The notes beneath the pieces were generated by a model. It was not told the origin of the DNA and made no database searches. It worked only from the letters and a program-made list of their open reading frames with translations. 64,000 bases of DNA from NCBI GenBank assembly GCA_963702565.1, contig CAVPDE010000002.1, forward strand, positions 1-64,000, written 5' to 3'. The position numbers and the translations under genes are program-made. Of this stretch, positions 32,618 through 41,121 are shown piece after piece (position 1 is the first letter of the stretch; each line of letters starts with the position of its first letter). The stretch is from CAVPDE01 sp963702565. Its GTDB lineage: Bacteria > Desulfobacterota > DSM-4660 > Desulfatiglandales > HGW-15.

Positions 32618-33729
32618 CCATGGACCTTCTTCCGCTCCAACACCTGCTTCATAAATCCCTCCAGGCGGGTCACGTAATGCCCGAAGTCATTGTTGATCAT
32701 CGCCTCTCGGCCAGCCGCCCCAATACGATGGCGCAAGGCCTCATCCGTGCCCAGCCGCTCGATCTTCTTCAGCCACTCATCCCTGATCTTCCTTTTGTCC
32801 CCCGTCACCTCCAATACAACCCCTGACTTGCCGTCTTCAATAAGTTCGTGGGCTCCACAGACATTGCTGGCCACCACGGGCAGACCGGTGCTCATGGCCT
32901 CAAGAACAACATTCGCGCAGGAATCAAAGAACGTAGGATGAGCTAGACAATCCGCTGCCTGGTAGCATGTCACCATATCGGTCAGTTCTCCGGCGTAAAC
33001 ACAGTTGGGAGGCATGAACGATGGTTTCCTTTTTCCAACGACGATCAACTTCATCCTGGGTGATTGAGATGCAAGCTGGTGAAAGATATCCCGCAGCAGG
33101 ACAAAATTCTTGAGCAGGAGGTTGTGGGCGACAAAAAGAACCGCCACATCCGAAGGCTTAAGTCCCCAGGCGGCCCTCAGCCTGACGGCTTTCTCCTTTC
33201 CCTTGGCGGGATGAAACATGCCAGTATCCACGCCGTTGTGCAGCACGGCGACCGCTTCCGGGCTGGCTCCGGCAGCGACTACCTGGTCAGCGGCAAAGCG
33301 GGAATTGACAAGAAAAAACGCACCAGGGCGACGAAGCATTTTGCTCTGTTTCCGGATGATGGCTCTATGCTTCGGAGACCGGCTTCGAAGCCGTTTGTAC
33401 CAACGAAGGATCCCATGGTACGCATTCAAGGAATACTCAAGGAAGTATTGATGCGCTCCGCCCCCCAAGCGATGGATATCTGCCGGGTGATTGAACCCCC
33501 AGTCTACAGAAAGATCAGGCCGCATTTCTTCAAGCACCCTCTTGATTTGCACCATCCCCTGATAGACCGAGATCCGCGGCACACGACTGCCTCGATCGGT
33601 GACGACATGCATATCATATCCGCGCTCGGAGAGAGCCCGGCACAGGCGAAATGCATAATTCTCTGCGCCGCCCCCGGCCATTTCGAAAATGGGAGCGAAA
33701 ACGACAATTCTCACCCCGCTGGACTTCAT
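32596..33729 (-). CDS. glycosyltransferase, GT4 family
   Basis: 377 residues beginning MKSSGVRIVVFAPIFEMAGGGAENYAF, the family start; 40 open codons upstream are not protein-like. Donor-site motifs: VAVLHNGVDTGMFHP, VLFVAHNLLLKNFVLLRD and AHPTFFDSCANVVLEAMSTG. The spread of motifs resembles heptosyl- or hexosyl-adding WaaG-type enzymes. It starts 68 bases after the GT-C gene and overlaps the next gene. Confidence 0.8.
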   Translation of the reverse strand: MKSSGVRIVVFAPIFEMAGGGAENYAFRLCRALSERGYDMHVVTDRGSRVPRISVYQGMVQIKRVLEEMRPDLSVDWGFNHPADIHRLGGGAHQYFLEYSLNAYHGILRWYKRLRSRSPKHRAIIRKQSKMLRRPGAFFLVNSRFAADQVVAAGASPEAVAVLHNGVDTGMFHPAKGKEKAVRLRAAWGLKPSDVAVLFVAHNLLLKNFVLLRDIFHQLASQSPRMKLIVVGKRKPSFMPPNCVYAGELTDMVTCYQAADCLAHPTFFDSCANVVLEAMSTGLPVVASNVCGAHELIEDGKSGVVLEVTGDKRKIRDEWLKKIERLGTDEALRHRIGAAGREAMINNDFGHYVTRLEGFMKQVLERKKVHGWVDQSH

Positions 33730-33796
33730 GATAAGATTTCGTTTTCTTCCAACTCGGCTGCCCGTTTTCCTTCCGGTTTCATAAATGGTTAGAGCT

Positions 33797-35374
33797 TCAT
33801 AGAACCTTGTAAAGGACCATCTTTCCAGTACTCGGATGGTACCCCTCACTTATTTCCCTCAAGTCTTTTTCGTCGATACTTCTCAGAAAATCAAAAGAAT
33901 TTTGAGGCCAGTTTTTCTCCTCCCACACATAATACCGGACAGTCCTTTTCTTCAGATTTAAAATGAACTCTGAGTAGCCCTGCCCTGCGAAATCCTTCAA
34001 CTCATTTGAAAGAGGACAGACAGCCCCCTCAAAACCGGAATTCGCATAAAACGAGATCCAGGCCACCGCGTGTCGTGAAGCGAGGACACTCACAGGTTGA
34101 GTGTCACCCTCCATCGCGGAAATCACTTCCCCCAATTCTCTGAAAACCAGTTTATCCTTTTCCCTTGGCCCGACACTCTTGGGTAAAGCCGATGCGATGA
34201 TCAACAAACCAAGCAGAGCGAACGTCACCGGTGACGTCAGCTTCAGTCTTTGATCAGCAAATCTTATAACCCGTTCCAACCCGAAACCGATAACGACTAT
34301 TGAAGAGAATAGGAACATCGCCATGAAACGAGTATAGATATGCCATGAATGTAAGATATGAATATACAAAACGATCAGCGCTGCTAAAGCAACGCATGAC
34401 AGATAGACTGCCTTTCTATCGTTCTTGAGATGCCGGAGTGAATCTCTTAATCCCACCACGTAAATCACGAAGAACGGATAGGAGAGGGCCTTCAGAATAT
34501 AGGTTAACAAGGACCCCAGGGCAATCCACCAGAGCAGGCTCCTTGCGTGAGTGAAAAATAGTCTGTCCAAGGGATTAAAAGAATAGGTCGATAGAGTCAG
34601 TAAAGATGCACGAAGCCCCTTGTAGGCCGCATATAATCCATATCCTTTCTCAACGACCTCCTGCCCCCGCAGGATGTTGCCTCCAAAGACGCCAAGGAGC
34701 AGTACAGCAAAACAGAAGAGCAAAATAATGAGGGCAATCGCTAGTGTAAAATAGCCCAGCCGAGCAAGCTTCTTCTCCTGTTTTGTCAGACACAAATAGA
34801 AGAAAGACACAACGATCATCAACAGGGCTTCCACTCTCGCCAAAACCCCTATGCTGAAAGCAAGCCCACTCAGGGTTAATAAAACACGGTACCTTTGGGT
34901 TTCCCACTGCAGCAGGAAAAAATAGAGGCCCAAGACAACAAAAAACCAACACACTGGATCTCTAACTACATCAGCACAGGTATCCACAAGAAACGGAATC
35001 ATGACCAGAATCAGTAAAATCATTCCGGAGAGCGTTCGCTGGAAAAAAAGCCTACAAATGAGATATAGAGGTACTAGCGTAGAAAATCCGAAGAGCATTG
35101 AAACTGCCCTTGCCGACATGATCCAGTCTTGAAACAGAGAGTGTGCGCCAACGATGAGAAACGGATAAATGGAAAGGTAATTGACGCCACACGAAGTCAG
35201 TTGATTCCATTGAGCATAAAACAAGGCCTTGGCTTGGAAAATGTAAAGCGTCCCATCGGGATTCACCACGTAGGTATTCAATGCTGCGTAGAGTCTAACA
35301 AGAAACCCAAGCAAAAAGATCCACACAATGGTTCTCTTGGTTAGCTCGTCTTGCTTTATTGATGACTCCCACAT
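33797..35374 (-). CDS. GT-C fold membrane glycosyltransferase (ArnT/PMT type)
   Basis: 525 residues with about eleven membrane helices and a C-terminal soluble part. The first periplasmic loop has NTYVVNPDGTLYIFQAKAL, where an acidic residue is expected in this superfamily, and VDTCADVVRDPVCWFFVVLG lies in the second region. Such enzymes take a sugar from a polyprenyl-phosphate donor on the periplasmic side. The last 120 residues (AWISFYANSGFEGAVCP) resemble the soluble tail of such proteins. The donor may be made by the GT2 module at 36132-37574. Confidence 0.75.
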   Translation of the reverse strand: MWESSIKQDELTKRTIVWIFLLGFLVRLYAALNTYVVNPDGTLYIFQAKALFYAQWNQLTSCGVNYLSIYPFLIVGAHSLFQDWIMSARAVSMLFGFSTLVPLYLICRLFFQRTLSGMILLILVMIPFLVDTCADVVRDPVCWFFVVLGLYFFLLQWETQRYRVLLTLSGLAFSIGVLARVEALLMIVVSFFYLCLTKQEKKLARLGYFTLAIALIILLFCFAVLLLGVFGGNILRGQEVVEKGYGLYAAYKGLRASLLTLSTYSFNPLDRLFFTHARSLLWWIALGSLLTYILKALSYPFFVIYVVGLRDSLRHLKNDRKAVYLSCVALAALIVLYIHILHSWHIYTRFMAMFLFSSIVVIGFGLERVIRFADQRLKLTSPVTFALLGLLIIASALPKSVGPREKDKLVFRELGEVISAMEGDTQPVSVLASRHAVAWISFYANSGFEGAVCPLSNELKDFAGQGYSEFILNLKKRTVRYYVWEEKNWPQNSFDFLRSIDEKDLREISEGYHPSTGKMVLYKVL

Positions 35375-35378
35375 GATT

Positions 35379-36107
35379 TCAACTCTTTTCTAGGACGAGG
35401 AACAAGCGAAAAGCAAGATACCTATTCAGTGGATGTAGCCGCTTTTCCATGCCCTCAAAAAACCTCCAAAGAATAACAGGGCAAAAACTCCGTTGATGGA
35501 ATCCCCCGCTCAAGGGATAAAGTAAAATATCCATGGTCTTTTGTTGGACGATCTTGAGCCTGGGAAAGATCTCAAAAAATTTTTCTCTTTGCTTTCGAAA
35601 AATCAAAGTCGGTACCGCTTGATTCCCCTCAAAGGGTTCCTTCCTCTCCAAGCGTTGATCAAGAAAAGGATTCATATCCCACTTCATCCCCTCTTGGTGC
35701 AGAAATCGATAAACGGGATAAGAAAGCCACGACACATAGGGCTCCATGATAATGGCTCTGCCCTCGGCTCTCAGGACCCTTTCGACTTCAAAAAAAAAAT
35801 CGGCCGGTGCCGCCAGGTGGTGAAGGACATCGAAAAGGACGACATTGTCGAGGCTTTCCTCTTTGAAAGGAAGGTCGTGAGCATCCATCACAGCATCCAG
35901 CCAGGGGGCAAAAACGATGTCGGAAGTGATTGCCTCGGGCAGAAACTCCTTCAGACTTCCACTGCCGCCTCCCAGTTCAAGCGTCCTTCCGGGCTTCCGA
36001 GCCTCTTTGATCAGCCCGTACCACCTGGAATAGAGTCTTTGAAGGATAGGCTTGGATTTCCAGATCTTCCTTCTTTCAGCAAGAACGTCTTGAGGCGCGG
36101 CCTTCAA
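35379..36107 (-). CDS. class I SAM-dependent methyltransferase
   Basis: 242 residues. Motif I is RTLELGGGSGSLKEFLP, followed by DAHDLPFKEESLDNVVLFDVLHHL and FFFEVERVLRAEGRAIIMEP, the order of the Methyltransf_11 family. The C-terminal 90 residues carry the acceptor-specific part. It sits between the MT-GT2 fusion and the GT-C gene with gaps of 24 and 4 bases. It may methylate a lipid-linked sugar, but the target is unknown. Confidence 0.75.
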   Translation of the reverse strand: MKAAPQDVLAERRKIWKSKPILQRLYSRWYGLIKEARKPGRTLELGGGSGSLKEFLPEAITSDIVFAPWLDAVMDAHDLPFKEESLDNVVLFDVLHHLAAPADFFFEVERVLRAEGRAIIMEPYVSWLSYPVYRFLHQEGMKWDMNPFLDQRLERKEPFEGNQAVPTLIFRKQREKFFEIFPRLKIVQQKTMDILLYPLSGGFHQRSFCPVILWRFFEGMEKRLHPLNRYLAFRLFLVLEKS

Positions 36108-36131
36108 TTGCGATTGAGATCCTTTGACATC

Positions 36132-37574
36132 TTAAACAGCCTTTATTTTCCTGAAGGCAAACATCGTCATCCTTAGCAACAACCACCCGTGCCTAAAGCG
36201 ACTGATGCTGGTGCTTCCATAGGTGCGTTCTCGATACCGGATCGGCACTTCCACCAGCTTAAGGTTGAGCTTGGAAGCGCCGAAAATCAGATCAAAATCC
36301 CCAAAGGGATCGAAGTCTCCAAAATAGCCTCTGTTCGCCTGGATCTTTTCGAAGTCTTTACGAAAGAGAGCCTTGGTGCCGCACAGGGTGTCTTTGAACC
36401 TCTGATTGAGAATCCATGTGAACATGAAGGAGAAGAACTTGTTCCCTAGAAGGTTCAGGATCCTCATCGCCTGTTTGTCCATGGGATACACCAGACGACA
36501 CCCGTTGATGAATTCTCCGACATCATCCGCCATGGCTCGGTAGAACTTGGGGAGGTCTTCAGGGGGAACGGTCAGATCCCCATCGAGGATCATCAGGATG
36601 TCCCCTTTCGCGAAGGAAAACCCGCTTCTCACTGCATCGCCCTTTCCCTGTCCCTCCTGCACCACGAGCTTGATGTCCTTTTCAGGATACTTCTCGATCA
36701 TGCTCTGGATCTCTTCTCTCGTTCCGTCCGTGGATCCTCCCTCCACAAAAAGGATCTCCTGATTTTCCCCAAAAGAAGGGAGTCTGGTTATGGCCTCCTC
36801 CACATTGCCCTTCTCATTTCGACAGGGAATCAGGACGGTGGTGGAGAGTTCTTTTTTCTCCCTCAGGTCTGCCGGGCGGGCTACAATGTAACGGCACAAA
36901 CAGAGCCGGCGAATGCCCGGAAGCGGCGCAATGAATCGATTGATGAAACTGCTGAGCCAGGGAATTTTCTTCGGAATCAACAGCCGGTATTCCGTCTTGA
37001 TCTCCTCGTAACCGGCCAGCCGCAAAAAGTTGCCGATGTCTTCCGTGGAAAGCCAGTTCTGATGCTGCTGGGGCATTTTTTGTCCAAGCCACTCCCCCAG
37101 CTTTAGAACAGGTTCCCACAGAAAACTGTAATAGGAAACGACGACCCTGGTGTCCGGGTGGCAAAAGCATCGCAGGGACCGGAAGGTCTCTTCAATGTCC
37201 TGGAGATGCCCCACCACGTCTGCGAGAATGAGCACGTCGAAGGTCTCACCCCAGGCCTCGAGCCTCTCTATGTCTGCCTCGCGAAACTCGAGGTCAGGAT
37301 ACCTCTCCCTGGCCCTTCTGACCATTTCCCGGCTGAAATCAACGCCCACGCCTTTCTTCGGTTTCAGTGCGTGGAGAAGATCCCCGGTGCCGGAGCCTAA
37401 CTCGAGAACCGAGAGCCCTTCAGAAACAAGGAACCGGTAATACCTCGCCTGATCTTCGTAGTAATACCGGTTCTTGCTAATCCAGGTTTCGCGCTCTCCA
37501 GCCAGCTTGTTGAAGCGGCTTATGAGCTCTTCTTTTTTCTTGTGATCGAGCACTGCTTGCTTGTCACTTGTCAC
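36132..37574 (-). CDS. methyltransferase fused to a GT2 (dolichol-phosphate-mannose-synthase-like) domain
   Basis: 480 residues in two enzymes. Residues about 20-230 are a SAM methyltransferase with LSVLELGSGTGDLLHAL and FDVLILADVVGHLQD. Residues about 240-480 are a GT-A glycosyltransferase with TTVLIPCRNEKGNVEEAI, EILFVEGGSTDGTREEI, MILDGDLTVPPEDL (DxD) and TLCGTKALFRKDF, the DPM1/polyprenyl-phosphate hexose synthase pattern. The product may feed the GT-C enzyme at 33797. The GTG start lies inside a heptamer repeat array with no ribosome-binding site, so the true start may be GTG 37553. Confidence 0.78.
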   Translation of the reverse strand: MTSDKQAVLDHKKKEELISRFNKLAGERETWISKNRYYYEDQARYYRFLVSEGLSVLELGSGTGDLLHALKPKKGVGVDFSREMVRRARERYPDLEFREADIERLEAWGETFDVLILADVVGHLQDIEETFRSLRCFCHPDTRVVVSYYSFLWEPVLKLGEWLGQKMPQQHQNWLSTEDIGNFLRLAGYEEIKTEYRLLIPKKIPWLSSFINRFIAPLPGIRRLCLCRYIVARPADLREKKELSTTVLIPCRNEKGNVEEAITRLPSFGENQEILFVEGGSTDGTREEIQSMIEKYPEKDIKLVVQEGQGKGDAVRSGFSFAKGDILMILDGDLTVPPEDLPKFYRAMADDVGEFINGCRLVYPMDKQAMRILNLLGNKFFSFMFTWILNQRFKDTLCGTKALFRKDFEKIQANRGYFGDFDPFGDFDLIFGASKLNLKLVEVPIRYRERTYGSTSISRFRHGWLLLRMTMFAFRKIKAV

Positions 37575-37671
37575 TCGTTACTTGTCACTTGATTTCTCAA
37601 CTTTAGGCAATTTAGTCACTTTAGGCATTTTAGGCACTTGTTCCCTTGCACCTTGCGCCTTGTACCGTGTA
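37553..37671. repeat. tandem heptamer and octamer arrays overlapping two gene ends
   Basis: Three arrays in a row. CACTTGT-type heptamers run at 37556-37591, TTTAGGCA-type units of 8-9 bases at 37600-37640 (also found at 17983-18021), and CCTTGCA-CCTTGCG-CCTTGTA-CCGTGTA at 37644-37671. They encode the last ~28 residues of the fcl product (QGAREQVPKMPKVTKLPKVE) and the first codons of the downstream gene. Confidence 0.75.
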
Positions 37672-38708
37672 CATTCTTCAACATACCATCGATAAGTTCT
37701 TTCAATCCCTTCCCGGAGGGAGATCTTGGGCTGCCACCCGAGCGCTCTGAGTTTGCTCACGTCCAGGAGTTTTCGGGGTGTGCCGTCTGGCTTTGTCCGG
37801 TCGTAGCGGATGGTTCCTTTGAAACCGACGATGTCTTTAATGAGATCAGCCAGTTCGCTGATGCTGATGTCCTTACCCACGCCGATGTTGATGATCTCCG
37901 AGTCCTCGTAGTGATTCATCAAGAACACACACGCATCAGCAAGATCATCCACGTGCAGGAACTCACGCCTCGGCGTTCCCGTTCCCCAGAGGGTCACGAA
38001 GGAACCGGGGGAGGATCGTTCGCTGCGCTCACTTGAGGTTAGAGGAGCGCTTCGCTTGAGTGTTAAGGCCTCATTTTCCCTTCCGTGTTTTGCCTCTAGC
38101 CTCCTCCCTCCAACCTCTAACTCTTCTAATTTGGCTTCATGAAACTTCCTGATGAGTGCGGGAAGGACGTGACTGGTCTCCAGATCAAAGTTGTCCCCAG
38201 GACCGTACAGGTTGGTGGGCATCACTGAAATAAAGCGGGTCCCATACTGCCGGTTGTAGGATTGACACATCCTAATCCCGGCAATCTTGGCGATGGCATA
38301 GGGTTCATTGGTCGGCTCGAGTTGACCGGAAAGCAAGTACTCCTCTTTCATGGGCTGGGCGCAGGCTCTGGGATAGATGCAGGAGCTTCCAAGAAACAGT
38401 AACTTCCTCACTCCGGCTTCATAGGAGGAGTGAATCACGTTGGTTTCGATCAAGAGGTTCTCGTAGATGAACTCCGCCGGATAGGTGTTGTTGGCCAGGA
38501 TGCCCCCCACTTTCGCCGCTGCGAGAAAGACATATTCCGGCTTCTCCGCTTTAAGAAAAGTCTCAACCTCCGCCTGGCGCCTCAGATCGAGTTCCTGGTG
38601 GGATCGGAGCACTAGATTGGAATAGCCTTCCGATTGGAGCTTTTTGACTATCGCTGAACCGACCAGCCCCTTATGACCTGCAACAAATATCCGCTCGTTC
38701 TTTTGCAT
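37578..38708 (-). CDS. fcl: GDP-L-fucose synthase with repeat-derived insert and tail
   Basis: Epimerase-reductase that turns GDP-4-keto-6-deoxymannose into GDP-L-fucose with NADPH. The SDR core has VAGHKGLVGSAIV (cofactor loop), LFLGSSCIYPR and the catalytic Tyr-Lys in EPYAIAKIAGI (Tyr137, Lys141). At 376 residues it is about 55 longer than Escherichia coli Fcl. The excess is an insert at residues about 196-237 (LEVGGRRLEAKHGRE and on to ERSERSSPGS), just before VTLWGTGTPRREF, and a C-terminal tail from about 350. Both are encoded by degenerate tandem repeats. Partner of gmd immediately upstream. Confidence 0.92.
   Translation of the reverse strand: MQKNERIFVAGHKGLVGSAIVKKLQSEGYSNLVLRSHQELDLRRQAEVETFLKAEKPEYVFLAAAKVGGILANNTYPAEFIYENLLIETNVIHSSYEAGVRKLLFLGSSCIYPRACAQPMKEEYLLSGQLEPTNEPYAIAKIAGIRMCQSYNRQYGTRFISVMPTNLYGPGDNFDLETSHVLPALIRKFHEAKLEELEVGGRRLEAKHGRENEALTLKRSAPLTSSERSERSSPGSFVTLWGTGTPRREFLHVDDLADACVFLMNHYEDSEIINIGVGKDISISELADLIKDIVGFKGTIRYDRTKPDGTPRKLLDVSKLRALGWQPKISLREGIERTYRWYVEECTRYKAQGAREQVPKMPKVTKLPKVEKSSDK
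37998..38123. repeat. repeat-derived insertion inside fcl
   Basis: On the plus strand a heptamer array GCCTCTA-GCCTCCT-CCCTCCA-ACCTCTA-ACTCTTC lies at about 38092-38126, and an inverted match, TTGAGGTTAGAGGAG, lies at 38033-38047. Between them are about 45 bases of other sequence. The whole replaces a normally short loop of Fcl and keeps the reading frame. Confidence 0.65.
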
Positions 38709-38720
38709 AAACAGAACCTC

Positions 38721-38756
38721 AGTGACAAGTGACGAGTAACGAGTGACGAGTTATTC
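38721..38756. repeat. heptamer array between fcl and gmd
   Basis: GTGACAA-GTGACGA-GTAACGA-GTGACGA (about 38722-38749), the reverse orientation of the array at 37556-37591. The gmd stop codon is at its edge. Confidence 0.7.
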
Positions 38757-39881
38757 ATTGCTGTAGTTGAGCACCCTATAGCCGCTGTCTTTGCAGAGTT
38801 GGTCCCGGGATGCCTCTTCGAGATCCGCCTTGACCATGGTTGAGATCATTTCTTCGAAAGAAATCCTGGGCTCCCAACCCAAAGCTTTTCTCGCTTTTGA
38901 AGCATCCCCCAGAAGCTCATCCACTTCCGTCGGTCTGAAATACCGTGGATCGATTTCAACAACCACATCTCCCGCTCGCAGGGCTCGCTTACTGACCTCT
39001 GACCTCTGACCTCTGATTTTTGAAATGATCCCCACCTCTTTGACACCTCTGCCCTTCCACTGAATCTCCATCCCGATCTCTCTAAAAGCCAGTTCCACAA
39101 ATTCCCTCACAGAGTGAGATTCTCCCGTGGCGACAACATAGTCGTCCGGCTTCTTCTGCTGAAGCATGAGCCACATGGCCCTGACAAAATCCTTGGCGTG
39201 ACCCCAGTCCCTTTTTGCATCCAGGTTGCCGAGATAGAGTTTCTTTTGTAGACCCAGTTTGATCCGGGCCACAGCCCTCGTGATCTTACGGCTGACAAAG
39301 GTTTCACCCCGAATGGGGGATTCATGGTTGAAGAGGATGCCATTGCAAGCGAACATGTTGTAGGCTTCCCGGTAGTTCACGCAAATCCAATACCCATAGA
39401 GTTTGGCCACCCCATAGGGGCTCCTGGGGTAAAAAGGTGTCTTTTCGTTTTGAGGAACACTCTGCACCTTTCCGAAAAGTTCGCTCGTGGAGGCCTGGTA
39501 GAAGCGAACATGATCCGTCATATCCAGAATCCGAATGGCTTCGAGCAGCCGCAGTGTTCCCAGGGCGTCCGCATTCGCTGTGTACTCCGCAGTTTCAAAG
39601 GAAACCATGACGTGGCTTTGAGCGGCCAGGTTGTAGATTTCATCAGGTTGCACTTCCTGGACGATGCGGATGAGGTTGGTGGCATCGGTGAGGTCGCCAT
39701 AGTGCATGAAGAAACGCACATTTTTCTCATGGGGGTCCTGGTAGAGATGATCCACCCGGCCCGTGTTCAGAGAAGACGAACGGCGCTTGATTCCGTGAAC
39801 CTCGTAACCCTTTCCGAGCATGAACTCGGCCAGGTACGCCCCATCTTGCCCCGTAACGCCCGTGATCAATGCCTTCTTCAT
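38751..39881 (-). CDS. gmd: GDP-mannose 4,6-dehydratase
   Basis: First committed step to GDP-L-fucose, and to GDP-rhamnose-type sugars. SDR enzyme with ALITGVTGQDGAYLAEF, TSELFGKVQ, the catalytic YGVAKLYGYW (Tyr-x3-Lys) and the family-specific LYLGNLDAKRDWGHAKD. AGGAG lies 6 bases before the ATG at 39881; an ATG two codons earlier is too close to it. A variable loop near residue 290 reads ISKIRGQRSEVSKRALR and is encoded by TGACCTC heptamers. Length is near the usual 373. Confidence 0.93.
   Translation of the reverse strand: MKKALITGVTGQDGAYLAEFMLGKGYEVHGIKRRSSSLNTGRVDHLYQDPHEKNVRFFMHYGDLTDATNLIRIVQEVQPDEIYNLAAQSHVMVSFETAEYTANADALGTLRLLEAIRILDMTDHVRFYQASTSELFGKVQSVPQNEKTPFYPRSPYGVAKLYGYWICVNYREAYNMFACNGILFNHESPIRGETFVSRKITRAVARIKLGLQKKLYLGNLDAKRDWGHAKDFVRAMWLMLQQKKPDDYVVATGESHSVREFVELAFREIGMEIQWKGRGVKEVGIISKIRGQRSEVSKRALRAGDVVVEIDPRYFRPTEVDELLGDASKARKALGWEPRISFEEMISTMVKADLEEASRDQLCKDSGYRVLNYSNE
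38991..39020. repeat. heptamer array inside gmd
   Basis: ACTGACC-TCTGACC-TCTGACC-TCTGATT, four units, translated on the minus strand as IRGQRSEVS within Gmd. Confidence 0.75.
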
Positions 39882-39906
39882 CGCCATCTCCTTTTACCCA
39901 ACCGCC

Positions 39907-41076
39907 TTAGGCATAAGTTTTTGGTGATTTCCCTTTCCCTTCTTGGAACCCCTTGTGCCATACGACCCGATTCACGTAGTCTGTGTAGCTCAGGATAATG
40001 CGAGCCACCTTGGTCGACACATTCTCCGTATCGTAGTCTGAAACCACCCGGTAGGGCGGTTTGCCCTCACCGTGTTGGGAAAGGACCATCTCCACGGACT
40101 GAAGGACTCTTTCCGATTGGAGTCCGCACATGATCAGGGTGCCTTCGTCCATTCCCTCGGGACGCTCGTGAGCCTGCCGGATCGTCACCGCAGGAAATCC
40201 AAGAATTGAGGATTCCTCTGTGATGGTGCCGCTGTCGGAGAGGACACAACGAGCATTCATCTCCAAATGCACATAGTCCAATAAACCGAGCGGCTTCATG
40301 AAACGGATCTTCGGATGGGCTTTGGAGTACTGAATCGCATCCAGTTTCTGCCGGGTTCTAGGATGAGTCGAAACGACGACGGGCCTGTTGAACTTCTCTG
40401 AAAGGGCATTGAGAGACCCCAGCAGGTCCCGGAAATTTCTCTCATGGTCCACATTCTCTTCACGGTGAACGCTGACGAGAAAATAGTCGTTCTTTCTGAG
40501 CTTCAAGCGCCTCAGGACTTTGGAGGCCTTTATCTTTGGCAGGTAGTAGCTGAGCACTTCTTTCATGGGAGATCCTGTCTTGATAACCCTCTCCGTAGGG
40601 ATGCCCTCCCTCAGAAGGTAACGTCGGGCATGCTCCGTATAAGGCATGTTGATATCACTGATATGATCGACTATTCGCCGGTTGATTTCCTCCGGCACTC
40701 TTTCGTCGAAGCAGCGGTTTCCTGCCTCCATGTGGAAGACAGGAACCTTCCTGCGCTTTGCTGAAATCGCCGCCAGGCAACTGTTGGTGTCTCCGAGCAG
40801 AAGAAAGGCATCCGGGGATTCCTTCTCGATCACTTCATCCGCTTTGGCAATGACCTGACCGATGGTCTCGGCGGCAGTCTTACCCGCGGCGTTCAGGAAA
40901 TAGTCCGGCTTTCGAATATCAAGCTCTTTAAAGAAGATCTCATTCAACTCGTAATCATAGTTCTGACCTGTGTGAACGAGAACATGGTCAACCTGCCGGT
41001 CCAATTCAGCGATGACCCGGCAGAGCTTGATGATCTCAGGCCGGGTCCCGACAAGGGTCATTACTTTCATAGACAT
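39907..41076 (-). CDS. fnlC: UDP-N-acetylglucosamine 2-epimerase family, FnlC/WbjD type
   Basis: 389 residues of the WecB fold. MKVMTLVGTRPEIIKLCRVIAELD, VFHMEAGNRCFDERVPEEINRRI (with the NR-C-FDERVPEE form rather than WecB's R-TGD), VSVHREENVD and LSDSGTITEESSILG are seen. Placed next to FnlA- and FnlB-type genes, it should perform the last C2 epimerisation to UDP-N-acetyl-L-fucosamine. GAGGA is 6 bases before the first ATG. True GlcNAc 2-epimerase activity (ManNAc route) is less likely from the motif and context. Confidence 0.82.
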   Translation of the reverse strand: MSMKVMTLVGTRPEIIKLCRVIAELDRQVDHVLVHTGQNYDYELNEIFFKELDIRKPDYFLNAAGKTAAETIGQVIAKADEVIEKESPDAFLLLGDTNSCLAAISAKRRKVPVFHMEAGNRCFDERVPEEINRRIVDHISDINMPYTEHARRYLLREGIPTERVIKTGSPMKEVLSYYLPKIKASKVLRRLKLRKNDYFLVSVHREENVDHERNFRDLLGSLNALSEKFNRPVVVSTHPRTRQKLDAIQYSKAHPKIRFMKPLGLLDYVHLEMNARCVLSDSGTITEESSILGFPAVTIRQAHERPEGMDEGTLIMCGLQSERVLQSVEMVLSQHGEGKPPYRVVSDYDTENVSTKVARIILSYTDYVNRVVWHKGFQEGKGKSPKTYA

Positions 41077-41121
41077 GGTAGATCCTCTGGTTTGGGTTCT
41101 TGGGGATGGGGAATTCTGAAG

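Noticed and set aside
37553..37671. Tandem repeats as a CRISPR array
   Set aside because: Units are 7-9 bases, contiguous and degenerate, with no spacers and no cas genes.
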